DNA of 64,000 bases from Ptiloglossa arizonensis (Eukaryota > Arthropoda > Insecta > Hymenoptera > Colletidae). The stretch lies in the NCBI RefSeq assembly GCF_051014685.1, contig NW_027478385.1, forward strand, positions 3,472,001 to 3,536,000. The letters are read 5' to 3'. Each line of letters opens with the position of its first letter. Positions within the stretch are counted from its first letter, which is position 1. Below are positions 23,476 to 35,671 of this stretch, one piece after another. The position numbers were made by a program, and so were the translations under genes. The notes under the pieces are model-generated. The model ran no database searches, was not told where the DNA came from, and saw only the letters and a list, made by a program, of their open reading frames with translations.

Positions 23476-25756
23476 TGAACGGATTAACGAACTCGAGAAA
23501 TTCCTGTTGCATCTGAAAGTAGAAACTCGCCCGATTACAATGGTGTGTGTACTTTTCCCCTAGGCCATTCCAGTTATTGGTTTCGAGTATCAGACCAGCG
23601 AAAATCTTGAAGGTTTCTCAACAATTCCTTACCTTCAAACTCTCATATCTCGCGAACGGATTGACGAAATCGAGAAATTCCTGTTGCATCTGAAAGCAGA
23701 AACTCGCCCGATTACAAAGGTATGTGTATTTTTGCCCTAGGCCATCGTTGATATTGGTTTCGAGTATCAGACTTGCGAAAATTTCGTTGGTTTCTCAACT
23801 ATTCCTTACCTTCAAACTCCCATATCTCGCGAACAGATTGACGAACTCGAGAAATTCCTGTTGCATCTGAATGTAGAAACTCGCCCGATTAGAATGGTGT
23901 GTGTACTTTTCCCCTAGGCCATTCCAGTTATTGGTTTCGAGTATCAGACCAGCGAAAATCTTGAAGGTTTCTCAAACATTCCTTAACTTCAAACTCCCAT
24001 ATCTCGCGAACGGATTGACGAACTCGAGAAATTCCTGTTGCACCTGAAAGTAGAAACTCGCCCGATTATAATGGTGTTTGTGCTTTTCCGCTAGGCCATT
24101 CCAGTTATTGGTTTCGAATATCAGACTTGCGAAAATTTTGATGGTTTCTCAACCATTCCTTCACTTCAAACTGCCATATCTCGCGAACAGATTGACGAAC
24201 TCGAGAAATTCCTGTTGCATCTGAAAGTAGAAACTCGCCCGATTACAATGGTGTGTGTACTTTTACCCTAGGCCATTCCAGTTATTGGTTTCGAGTATCA
24301 GACCAGCGAAAATCTTGAAGGTTTCTCAACAATTCCTTACCTTCAAACTCTCATATCTCGCGAACGGATTGACGAAATCGAGAAATTCCTGTTGCATCTG
24401 AAAGCAGAAACTCGCCCGATTACAATGGTATGTGTATTTTTGCCCTAGGCCATCGTTGATATTGGTTTCGAGTATCAGACTTGCGAAAATTTCGTTGGTT
24501 TCTCAACTATTCCTTACCTTCAAACTCCCATATCTCGCGAACAGATTGACGAACTCGAGAAATTCCTGTTGCACCTGAAAGTAGAAACTCGCCCGCTTAT
24601 AATGGTGTTTGTACTTTTCCGCTAGGCCATTCCAGTTATTGGTTTCGAGTATCAGAACTGCGAAAATATTGATGGTTTCTCAACCATTCCTTAACTTCAA
24701 ACTCCTATATCTCGTGAACGGATTAACGAACTCGAGAAATTCCTGTTGCATCTGAAAGTAGAAACTCGCCCGATTACAATGGTGTGTGTACTTTTCCCCT
24801 AGGCCATTCCAGTTATTGGTTTCGAGTATCAGACCAGCGAAAATCTTGAAGGTTTCTCAACAATTCCTTACCTTCAAACTGCCATATCTCGCGAACAGAT
24901 AGACGAACTCGAGAAATTCCTGTTGCATCTGAAAGTAGAAACTCGCCCGATTACAATGGTGTGTGTACTTTTCCCCTAGGCCATTCCAGTTATTGGTTTC
25001 GAGTATCAGACCAGCGAAAATCTTGAAGGTTTCTCAACTATTCCTTACCTTCAAACTCTCATATCTCGCGAACGGATTGACGAAATCGAGAAATTCCTGT
25101 TGCATCTGAAATCAGAAACTCGCCCGATTACAATGGTATGTGTATTTTTGCCCTAGGCCATCGTTGATATTGGTTTCGAGTATCAGACTTGCGAAAATTT
25201 CGTTGGTTTCTCAACTATTCCTTACCTTCAAACTCCCATATCTCGCGAACAGATTGACGAACTCGAGAAATTCCTGTTGCATCTGAAAGTAGAAACTCGC
25301 CCGATTACAATGGTGTGTGTATTTTTGCCCTAGGCCATCGTTGATATTGGTTTCGAGTATCAGACTTGCGAAAATTTCGTTGGTTTCTCAACTATTCCTT
25401 ACCTTCAAACTCCCATATCTCGCGAACAGATAGACGAACTCGAGAAATTCCTGTTGCATCTGAAAGTAGAAACTCGCCCGATTACAATGGTGTGTGTACT
25501 TTTCCCCTAGGCCATTCCAGTTATTGGTTTCGAGTATCAGACCAGCGAAAATCTTGAAGGTTTCTCAACTATTCCTTACCTTCAAACTCTCATATCTCGC
25601 GAACGGATTGACGAAATCGAGAAATTCCTGTTGCATCTGAAATCAGAAACTCGCCCGATTACAATGGTATGTGTATTTTTGCCCTAGGCCATCGTTGATA
25701 TTGGTTTCGAGTATCAGACTTGCGAAAATTTCGTTGGTTTCTCAACTATTCCTTAC
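23456..25756 (+). repeat. HOR-1 copy 2
   Basis: Complete second copy of the 13-monomer unit. The positions of all distinctive monomers, such as 'cccgcttataatgg' and 'gtgcttttccgctagg', correspond to copy 1 plus 2,301. No differing base was noticed in the stretches compared. Confidence 0.9.
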
Positions 25757-27582
25757 CTTCAAACTCCCATATCTCGTGAACGGATTAACGAACTCGAGAA
25801 ATTCCTGTTGCATCTGAAAGTAGAAACTCGCCCGATTACAATGGTGTGTGTACTTTTCCCCTAGGCCATTCCAGTTATTGGTTTCGAGTATCAGACCAGC
25901 GAAAATCTTGAAGGTTTCTCAACAATTCCTTACCTTCAAACTCTCATATCTCGCGAACGGATTGACGAAATCGAGAAATTCCTGTTGCATCTGAAAGCAG
26001 AAACTCGCCCGATTACAAAGGTATGTGTATTTTTGCCCTAGGCCATCGTTGATATTGGTTTCGAGTATCAGACTTGCGAAAATTTCGTTGGTTTCTCAAC
26101 TATTCCTTACCTTCAAACTCCCATATCTCGCGAACAGATTGACGAACTCGAGAAATTCCTGTTGCATCTGAATGTAGAAACTCGCCCGATTAGAATGGTG
26201 TGTGTACTTTTCCCCTAGGCCATTCCAGTTATTGGTTTCGAGTATCAGACCAGCGAAAATCTTGAAGGTTTCTCAAACATTCCTTAACTTCAAACTCCCA
26301 TATCTCGCGAACGGATTGACGAACTCGAGAAATTCCTGTTGCACCTGAAAGTAGAAACTCGCCCGATTATAATGGTGTTTGTGCTTTTCCGCTAGGCCAT
26401 TCCAGTTATTGGTTTCGAATATCAGACTTGCGAAAATTTTGATGGTTTCTCAACCATTCCTTCACTTCAAACTGCCATATCTCGCGAACAGATTGACGAA
26501 CTCGAGAAATTCCTGTTGCATCTGAAAGTAGAAACTCGCCCGATTACAATGGTGTGTGTACTTTTACCCTAGGCCATTCCAGTTATTGGTTTCGAGTATC
26601 AGACCAGCGAAAATCTTGAAGGTTTCTCAACAATTCCTTACCTTCAAACTCTCATATCTCGCGAACGGATTGACGAAATCGAGAAATTCCTGTTGCATCT
26701 GAAAGCAGAAACTCGCCCGATTACAATGGTATGTGTATTTTTGCCCTAGGCCATCGTTGATATTGGTTTCGAGTATCAGACTTGCGAAAATTTCGTTGGT
26801 TTCTCAACTATTCCTTACCTTCAAACTCCCATATCTCGCGAACAGATTGACGAACTCGAGAAATTCCTGTTGCACCTGAAAGTAGAAACTCGCCCGCTTA
26901 TAATGGTGTTTGTACTTTTCCGCTAGGCCATTCCAGTTATTGGTTTCGAGTATCAGAACTGCGAAAATATTGATGGTTTCTCAACCATTCCTTAACTTCA
27001 AACTCCTATATCTCGTGAACGGATTAACGAACTCGAGAAATTCCTGTTGCATCTGAAAGTAGAAACTCGCCCGATTACAATGGTGTGTGTACTTTTCCCC
27101 TAGGCCATTCCAGTTATTGGTTTCGAGTATCAGACCAGCGAAAATCTTGAAGGTTTCTCAACAATTCCTTACCTTCAAACTGCCATATCTCGCGAACAGA
27201 TAGACGAACTCGAGAAATTCCTGTTGCATCTGAAAGTAGAAACTCGCCCGATTACAATGGTGTGTGTACTTTTCCCCTAGGCCATTCCAGTTATTGGTTT
27301 CGAGTATCAGACCAGCGAAAATCTTGAAGGTTTCTCAACTATTCCTTACCTTCAAACTCTCATATCTCGCGAACGGATTGACGAAATCGAGAAATTCCTG
27401 TTGCATCTGAAATCAGAAACTCGCCCGATTACAATGGTATGTGTATTTTTGCCCTAGGCCATCGTTGATATTGGTTTCGAGTATCAGACTTGCGAAAATT
27501 TCGTTGGTTTCTCAACTATTCCTTACCTTCAAACTCCCATATCTCGCGAACAGATTGACGAACTCGAGAAATTCCTGTTGCA
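25757..27582 (+). repeat. HOR-1 copy 3, truncated
   Basis: Follows copy 2 in register for 1,826 bp, a little over ten monomers. It then departs at 'cctgttgcacctg', where copies 1 and 2 read 'cctgttgcatctg'. Beyond the break the sequence is not random: it continues as the partner of 20,634-21,154. The exchange kept the 177-bp register. Confidence 0.85.
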
Positions 27583-28057
27583 CCTGAAAGTAGAAACTCG
27601 CCCGCTTATAATGGTGTTTGTACTTTTCCGCTAGGCCATTCCAGTTATTGGTTTCGAATATTAGACTTGCGAAAATTTTCATGGTTTCTCAACCATTCCT
27701 TCACTTCAAACTCCCATATCTCGCGAACAGATTGACGAACTCGAGAAATTCCTGTTGCATCTGAAAGCAGAAACTCGCCCGATTACAACGGTATGTGTAT
27801 GTTTGCCCTAGGCCATAGTAGTTATTGGTGTCGAGTATCAGACTTGTGAAAATTTTGATGGTTTCTCAAACATTCCTTAACTTCAAACTCCCATATCGCG
27901 TGAACGGATTAACGAACTCGAGAAATTCCTGTTGCATCTGAAAGTAGAAACTCGCCCGATTACAATGGTGTGTGTACTTTTCCCCTAGGCCATTCCCGTT
28001 ATTGGTTTCGAGTATCAGAACTGCGAAAATTTTGATAGTTTCTCAACCATTCCTTAA
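27583..28057 (+). repeat. right flank segment of HOR-1, partner of the left flank
   Basis: Matches 20,680-21,154 at exactly 3 x 2,301 bp, with single-base differences such as 'cgcttataatgg' for 'cgattataatgg', 'cgaatattagac' for 'cgaatatcagac', and 'atatcgcgtgaac' for 'atatctcgtgaac'. The match ends just after 28,057, before 'gattaacgatctcgag'. Confidence 0.75.
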
Positions 28058-28220
28058 CTTCAAACTCCCATATCTCGCGAACGGATTAACGATCTCGAGA
28101 AATTCCTGTTGCATCTAAAAGTAGAAACTCGCCCGATTACAATGATATCAGTATTTTTCCTCTAGGCCTTTGTAGTTATTTGTTTCGAGTGTCAGACTTG
28201 CTCAAATTTTGATGGTGTCT

Positions 28221-28319
28221 CAACCATTCCTTACCTTCAAACTCCCATACCTCTCGAACGGATTGAGGGACTCGAGAAATTCCTGATGCATCTGACCAGC
28301 GAAAATTTTGATGCTTTCT
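28221..28319 (+). repeat. 99-bp short monomer no. 1
   Basis: A unit that has lost 78 bp, from monomer position 148 to position 48 of the next unit, joining 'gatgcatctga' directly to 'ccagcgaaaa'. The deletion ends share a GA dinucleotide. It removes CCTAGG, the 'cgcccgattaca' block and 'ttggtttcgag'. Accompanying bases are 'tacctctcgaacgg' (TCGCGA lost) and 'gattgagggactcgag'. It is preceded by 'gtgtcagacttgctcaaa' and followed by a 'gatatcag' monomer. The length, 99, like 177, is a multiple of three. Confidence 0.9.
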
Positions 28320-28850
28320 CAACCATTCCTTAACTTCAAACTCCCATATCTCGCGAACGGATTAACGATCTCGAGAAATTCCTGTTGCATCTAAAAGTAG
28401 AAACTCGCCCGATTACAATGATATCAGTATTTTTCCTCTAGGCCTTTGTAGTTATTGGTTTCGAGTATCAGACTTGCGAAAATTTTGATGGTTTCTCATA
28501 CATTCCTTAACTTCAAACTCTCATATTTCGCGAACGGATTGACGAACTCGAGAAATTCCTGTTGCATCTGAAAGTAGAAACTCGCCCGATTACAATGGTG
28601 TGTGTACTTTTCCCCTAGGCCATTCCAGTTATTGGTTTCGAGTATCAGACCAGCGAAAATCTTGAAGGTTTCTCAACAATTCGTTACCTTCAAACTCTCA
28701 TATCTCGCGAACGGATTAACGAACTCGAGAAATTCCTGTTGCACCTGAAAGTAGAAACTCGCCCGATTACAACGATATCAGTATTTTTCCCCTAGGCCTT
28801 TGTTGTTATTTGTTTCGAGTGTCAGACTTGCTCAAATTTTGATGGTGTCT

Positions 28851-28949
28851 CAACCATTCCTTACCTTCAAACTCCCATACCTCTCGAACGGATTGAGGGA
28901 CTCGAGAAATTCCTGATGCATCTGACCAGCAAAAATTTTGATGGTTTCT
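28851..28949 (+). repeat. 99-bp short monomer no. 2
   Basis: Same junction; reads 'ccagcaaaaattttg' after it, the 'aaaaa' sub-variant. It lies 630 bp (3 x 177 + 99) after no. 1. Confidence 0.9.
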
Positions 28950-29277
28950 CAACCATTCCTTAACTTCAAACTCCCATATCTCGCGAACGGATTAACGAAC
29001 TCGAGAAATTCCTGTTGCATCTAAAAGTAGAAACTCGCCCGATTACAATGATATCAGTATTTTTCCTCTAGGCCTTTGTAGTTATTGGTTTCGAGTATCA
29101 GACTTGCGAAAATTTTGATGGTTTCTCAAACATTCCTTAACTTCAAACTTCCATATCTCGCGAACAGATTGACGAACTAGAGAAATTCCTGTTGCACTTG
29201 AAAGTAGAAACTCGCCCGATTATAATGGTGTGTGTACTTTTCCCCTAGGCCATTCCAGTTATTGGTTTCGAATATCA

Positions 29278-31596
29278 GACCAGCGAAAATTTTGATGGTT
29301 TCTCAACCATTCCTTAACTTCAAACTCCCATATCTCGCGAACGGATTAACGAACTCGAGAAATTCCTGTTGCATCTAAAAGTAGAAACTCGCCCGATTAC
29401 AACGATATCAGTATTTTTCCCCTAGGCCTTTGTAGTTATTGGTTTCGAGTATCATACTTGCGAAAATTTTGATGGTTTCTCATACATTCCTTAACTTCAA
29501 ACTCTCATATTTCGCGAACGGATTGACGAACTCGAGAAATTCCTGTTGCACCTGAAAGTAGAAACTCGCCCGATTATAATGGTGTTTGTACTTTTCCGCT
29601 GGGCCATTCCAGTTATTGGTTTCGAATATCAGACTTGCGAAAATTTTGATGGTTTCTCAACCATTCCTTCACTTCAAACTCCCATATCTCGCGAACAGAT
29701 TGACGAACTCGAGAAATTCCTGTTGCATCTGAAAGCAGAAACTCGCCCGATTACAACGGTATGTGTATTTCTGCCCTAGGCCATAGTAGTTATTGTTGTC
29801 GAGTATCAGACTTGTGAAAATTTTGATGGTTTCTCAAACATTCCTTAACTTCAAACTCCCTCATCTCGCGAACGGATTGACCAACTCGAGAAATTCCTGT
29901 TGCACTTGAAAGTAGAAACTCGCCCGATTATAATGGTGTGTGCACTTTTCCCCTAGGCCATTCCAGTTATTGGTTTCGAATATCAGACTTGCGAAAATTT
30001 TGATGGTTTCTCAAACATTCCTTAACTTCAAACTTCCATATCTCGCGAACAGATTGACGAACTCGAGAAATTCCTGTTGCACCTGAAAGTAGAAACTCGC
30101 CCGATTATAATGGTGTTTGTACTTTTCCGCTAGGCCATTCCAGTTATTGGTTTCGAATATCAGACTTGCGAAAATTTTGATGGTTTCTCAACCATTCCTT
30201 CACTTCAAACTCCCATATCTCGCGAACGGATTGACGAACTCGAGAAATTCCTGTTGCACCTGAAAGTAGAAACTCGCCCGATTATAATGGTGTTTGTACT
30301 TTTCCCCTAGGCCATTCCTGTTATTGGTTTCGAATATCAGACCAGCGAAAATTTTGAAGGTTTCTCAACAAATCCTTACCTTCAAACTCTCATATCTCGC
30401 GAACGGATTGACGAACTCGAGAAATTCCTGTTGCACCTGAAAGTAGAAACTCGCCCGATTATAATGGTGTGTGTACTTTTCCTCTAGGCCATTCCAGTTA
30501 TTGGTTTCGAATATCAGACTTGCGAAAATTTTGATGGTTTCTCAACCATTCCTTCACTTCAAACTCCCATATCTCGCGAACAGATTGACGAACTCGAGAA
30601 ATTCCTGTTGCATCTGAAAGCAGAAACTCGCCCGATTACAACGGTATGTGTATTTCTGCCCTAGGCCATAGTAGTTATTGTTGTCGAGTATCAGACTTGT
30701 GAAAATTTTGATGGTTTCTCAAACATTCCTTAACTTCAAACTCCCTCATCTCGCGAACGGATTGACCAACTCGAGAAATTCCTGTTGCACTTGAAAGTAG
30801 AAACTCGCCCGATTATAATGGTGTGTGTACTTTTCCTCTAGGCCATTCCAGTTATTGGTTTCGAATATCAGACTTGCGAAAATTTTGATGGTTTCTCAAC
30901 CATTCCTTCACTTCAAACTCCCATATCTCGCGAACGGATTGACGAACTCGAGAAATTCCTGTTGCACCTGAAAGTAGAAACTCGCCCGATTATAATGGTG
31001 TTTGTACTTTTCCCCTAGGCCATTCCTGTTATTGGTTTCGAATATCAGACCAGCGAAAATTTTGAAGGTTTCTCAACAAATCCTTACCTTCAAACTCTCA
31101 TATCTCGCTATCGGATTAACGAACTCGAGAAATTCCTGCTGCATCTGAAAGCACATACTCGCCCGATTACAATGGTATGTGTATTTTTGCCCTAGGCCAT
31201 CGCTGATATTGGTTTCGAGTATCAGACTTGCGAAAATTTTGTTGGTTTCTCAACCATTCCTTAAATTCAAACTCCCATATTTCGCGAACAGATTGACGAA
31301 CTAGAGAAATTCCTGTTGCACCTGAAAGTAGAAACTCGCCCGATTATAATGGTGTTTGTACTTTTCCCCTAGGACATTCCAGTTATTGGTTTCGAATATC
31401 AGACCATCGAAAATTTTGAAGGTTTCTCAACAAATCCTTACCTTCAAACTCTCATATCTCGCGAACGGATTAACGAACTCGAGAAATTCCTGCTGCATAT
31501 AAAAGTAGAAACTCGCCCGATTACAACGATATCAGTATTTTTCCCCTAGGCCTTTGTTGTTATTTGTTTCGAGTGTCAGACTTGCTCAAATTTTGA
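29278..31596 (+). repeat. segmental duplication D1, copy 1
   Basis: Matches 32,386-34,350, first at an offset of 3,108 bp (17 x 177 + 99) and then, after about 30,227, at 2,754 bp. The 354-bp change means this copy holds two extra monomers (about 30,227-30,580) that the partner lacks. Markers include 'gagtatcatacttgcg', 'ccgctgggccattcc', 'ctccctcatctcgcg', 'gattgaccaactcg' and 'ccatcgctgatattgg'. The unit with 'cgctgggcc' and 'ccttcac' lacks both usual stops. Confidence 0.8.
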
Positions 31597-32804
31597 AGGT
31601 TTCTCAACAATTCCTTACCTTCAAACTCCCATATCTCGCGAACGGATTGACGAACTCGAGAAATTCCTGGTGCATCTGAAAGCAGAAACGCGCCCGACTA
31701 CAATGGTATGTGTATTTTTGCCCTAGGCCATCGTTGATATTGGTTTCGAGTATCAGACTTGCGAAAATTTTGTTGGTTTCTCAACCATTCCTTACCTTCA
31801 AACTCCCATATCTCGCGAACAGATTGACGAACTCGAGAAATTCCTGTTGCATCTGAATGTAGAAACTCGCCCGATTAGAGTGGTGTGTGTACTTTTCCCC
31901 TAGGCCATTCCAGTTATTGGTTTCGAGTATCAGACCAGCGAAAATCTTGAAGGTTTCTCAAACATTCCTTAACTTCAAACTCCCATATCTCGCGAACGGA
32001 TTGACGAACTCGAGAAATTCCTGTTGCACCTGAAAGTAGAAACTCGCCCGATTATAATGGTGTTTGTACTTTTCCGCTAGGCCATTCCAGTTATTGGTTT
32101 CGAATATCAGAAAAGCGAAAATTTTGAAGGTTTCTCAACAATTCGTTACCTTCAAACTCTCATATCTCGCGAACGGATTGACTAACTCGAGAAGTTCCTG
32201 CTGCATCTAAAAGAAGAAACTCGCCCGATTACAACGATATCAGTATTTTTCCCCTAGGCCTTTGTTGTTATTTGTTTCGAGTGTCAGACTTGCTTAAATT
32301 TTGATGGTGTCTCAACCATTCCTTACCTTCAAACTCCCATACCTCTCGAACGGATTGAGGGACTCGAGAAATTCCTGATGCATCTGACCAGCGAAAATTT
32401 TGATGCTTTCTCAACCATTCCTTAACTTCAAACTCCCATATCTCGCGAACGGATTAACGAACTCGAGAAATTCCTGTTGCATCTAAAAGTAGAAACTCGC
32501 CCGATTACAACGATATCAGTATTTTTCCCCTAGGCCTTTGTAGTTATTGGTTTCGAGTATCATACTTGCGAAAATTTTGATGGTTTCTCATACATTCCTT
32601 AACTTCAAACTCTCATATTTCGCGAACGGATTGACGAACTCGAGAAATTCCTGTTGCACCTGAAAGTAGAAACTCGCCCGATTATAATGGTGTTTGTACT
32701 TTTCCGCTGGGCCATTCCAGTTATTGGTTTCGAATATCAGACTTGCGAAAATTTTGATGGTTTCTCAACCATTCCTTCACTTCAAACTCCCATATCTCGC
32801 GAAC
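31304..32804 (+). repeat. segmental duplication D2, copy 1
   Basis: About 1,500 bp matching 35,672-37,172 at an offset of 4,368 bp (23 x 177 + 3 x 99). Rare shared markers are 'cccctaggacattccag', 'caccagaccatcgaaa'-like 'agaccatcgaaa', 'cctggtgcatctg', 'gattagagtggtgtg', 'tatcagaaaagcgaaa' and 'ctaaaagaagaaactcg'. Only a few substitutions separate the copies. It overlaps both copies of D1, so D1 and D2 are successive events. Confidence 0.85.
32313..32411 (+). repeat. 99-bp short monomer no. 3
   Basis: Same junction, with 'ccagcgaaaattttgatgct' after it. It marks the left edge of D1 copy 2: copy 1 lacks the deletion at the matching place, so the D1 boundary coincides with the deletion junction. 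Confidence 0.9.
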
Positions 32805-34350
32805 AGATTGACGAACTCGAGAAATTCCTGTTGCATCTGAAAGCAGAAACTCGCCCGATTACAACGGTATGTGTATTTCTGCCCTAGGCCATAGTAGTTA
32901 TTGTTGTCGAGTATCAGACTTGTGAAAATTTTGATGGTTTCTCAAACATTCCTTAACTTCAAACTCCCTCATCTCGCGAACGGATTGACCAACTCGAGAA
33001 ATTCCTGTTGCACTTGAAAGTAGAAACTCGCCCGATTATAATGGTGTGTGCACTTTTCCCCTAGGCCATTCCAGTTATTGGTTTCGAATATCAGACTTGC
33101 GAAAATTTTGATGGTTTCTCAAACATTCCTTAACTTCAAACTTCCATATCTCGCGAACAGATTGACGAACTCGAGAAATTCCTGTTGCACCTGAAAGTAG
33201 AAACTCGCCCGATTATAATGGTGTTTGTACTTTTCCGCTAGGCCATTCCAGTTATTGGTTTCGAATATCAGACTTGCGAAAATTTTGATGGTTTCTCAAC
33301 CATTCCTTCACTTCAAACTCCCATATCTCGCGAACAGATTGACGAACTCGAGAAATTCCTGTTGCATCTGAAAGCAGAAACTCGCCCGATTACAACGGTA
33401 TGTGTATTTCTGCCCTAGGCCATAGTAGTTATTGTTGTCGAGTATCAGACTTGTGAAAATTTTGATGGTTTCTCAAACATTCCTTAACTTCAAACTCCCT
33501 CATCTCGCGAACGGATTGACCAACTCGAGAAATTCCTGTTGCACTTGAAAGTAGAAACTCGCCCGATTATAATGGTGTGTGTACTTTTCCTCTAGGCCAT
33601 TCCAGTTATTGGTTTCGAATATCAGACTTGCGAAAATTTTGATGGTTTCTCAACCATTCCTTCACTTCAAACTCCCATATCTCGCGAACGGATTGACGAA
33701 CTCGAGAAATTCCTGTTGCACCTGAAAGTAGAAACTCGCCCGATTATAATGGTGTTTGTACTTTTCCCCTAGGCCATTCCTGTTATTGGTTTCGAATATC
33801 AGACCAGCGAAAATTTTGAAGGTTTCTCAACAAATCCTTACCTTCAAACTCTCATATCTCGCTAACGGATTAACGAACTCGAGAAATTCCTGCTGCATCT
33901 GAAAGCACATACTCGCCCGATTACAATGGTATGTGTATTTTTGCCCTAGGCCATCGCTGATATTGGTTTCGAGTATCAGACTTGCGAAAATTTTGTTGGT
34001 TTCTCAACCATTCCTTAAATTCAAACTCCCATATTTCGCGAACAGATTGACGAACTAGAGAAATTCCTGTTGCACCTGAAAGTAGAAACTCGCCCGATTA
34101 TAATGGTGTTTGTACTTTTCCCCTAGGACATTCCAGTTATTGGTTTCGAATAACAGACCATCGAAAATTTTGAAGGTTTCTCAACAAATCCTTACCTTCA
34201 AACTCTCATATCTCGCGAACGGATTAACGAACTCGAGAAATTCCTGCTGCATCTAAAAGTAGAAACTCGCCCGATTACAACGATATCAGTATTTTTCCCC
34301 TAGGCCTTTGTTGTTATTTGTTTCGAGTGTCAGACTTGCTCAAATTTTGA
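32386..34350 (+). repeat. segmental duplication D1, copy 2
   Basis: Partner of 29,278-31,596 without the two extra monomers. Substitutions against copy 1 include 'gctaacgg' for 'gctatcgg', 'cgaataacag' for 'cgaatatcag' and 'catctaaaag' for 'catataaaag'. The match ends where this copy continues 'tggtgtctc' and copy 1 'aggtttctc'. Confidence 0.8.
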
Positions 34351-34358
34351 TGGTGTCT

Positions 34359-34457
34359 CAACCATTCCTTACCTTCAAACTCCCATACCTCTCGAACGGA
34401 TTGAGGGACTCGAGAAATACCTGATGCATCTGACCAGCGAAAATTTTGATGGTTTCT
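34359..34457 (+). repeat. 99-bp short monomer no. 4
   Basis: Same junction, with a private 'gagaaatacctgatg'. It is followed by the 'ttaaagtagaaac' form of the 'gatatcag' monomer. Confidence 0.9.
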
Positions 34458-35165
34458 CAACCATTCCTTAACTTCAAACTCCCATATCTCGCGAACGGAT
34501 TAACGAACTCGAGAAATTCCTGTTGCATCTTAAAGTAGAAACTCGCCCGATTACAACGATATCAGTATTTTTCCCCTAGGCCTTTGTAGTTATTGGTTTC
34601 GAGTATCAGACTTGCGAAAATTTTGATGGTTTCTCATACATTCCTTAACTTCAAACTCTCATATTTCGCGAACGGTTTGACGAGCTCGAGAAATTCCTGT
34701 TGCACCTGAAAGTAGAAACTCGCCCGATTATAATGGTGTTTGTACTTTTCCGCTGGGCCATTCCAGTTATTGGTTTCGAATATCAGACTTGCGAAAACTT
34801 TGATGGTTTCTCAACCATTCCTTCACTTCAAACTCCCATATCTCGCGAACAGGTTGACGAACTCGAGAAATTCCTGTTGCATCTGAAAGCAGAAACTCGC
34901 CCGATTATAACGGTATGTGTATTTTTGCCCTAGACCGTAGTAGTTATTGGTGTCGAGTATCAGACTTGTGAAAATTTTGATGGTTTCTCAAACATTCCTT
35001 AACGTCAAACTCCCACATCTCGCGAACGGATTGACGAACTCGAGAAATTCCTCTTGCATCTGAAAGTAGAAACTCGCCCGATTACAATGGTGTGTGTACT
35101 TTTCCCCTAGGCCATTCCAGTTATTGGTTTCGAGTATCAGACCAGCGAAAATTTTGATAGTTTCT

Positions 35166-35264
35166 CAACCATTCCTTACCTTCAAACTCCCATACCTCTC
35201 GAACGGATTGAGGGTCTCGAGAAATTCCTGATGCATCTGACCAGCAAAAATTTTGATGGTTTCT
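35166..35264 (+). repeat. 99-bp short monomer no. 5, foreign upstream
   Basis: Same junction and 'tacctctcg', but the unit before it is a 'ccagcgaaaattttgatag' monomer rather than the usual 'gtgtcagacttgctcaaa' one. It also has 'gagggtctcgag'. The short unit has therefore been joined to a different neighbour by an exchange upstream of the 'caaccattcc' block. Confidence 0.9.
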
Positions 35265-35671
35265 CAACCATTCCTTAACTTCAAACTCCCATATCTCGCG
35301 AACGGATTAACGAACTCGAGAAATTCCTGTTGGATCTAAAAGTAGAAACTCGCCCGATTACAATGATATCAGTATTTTTCCTCTAGGCCTTTGTAGTTAT
35401 TGGTTTCGAGTATCAGACTTGCGAAAATTTTGATGGTTTCTCAAACATTCCTTAACTTCAAACTTCCATATCTCGCGAACAGATTGACGAACTAGAGAAA
35501 TTCCTGTTGCACTTGAAAGTAGAAACTCGCCCGATTATAATGGTGTGTGTACTTTTCCCCTAGGCCATTCCAGTTATTGGTTTCGAATATCAGACTTGCG
35601 AAAATTTTGATGGTTTCTCAACCATTCATTCATTTCAAACTCCCATATCTCGCGAACGGATTGACGAACTC

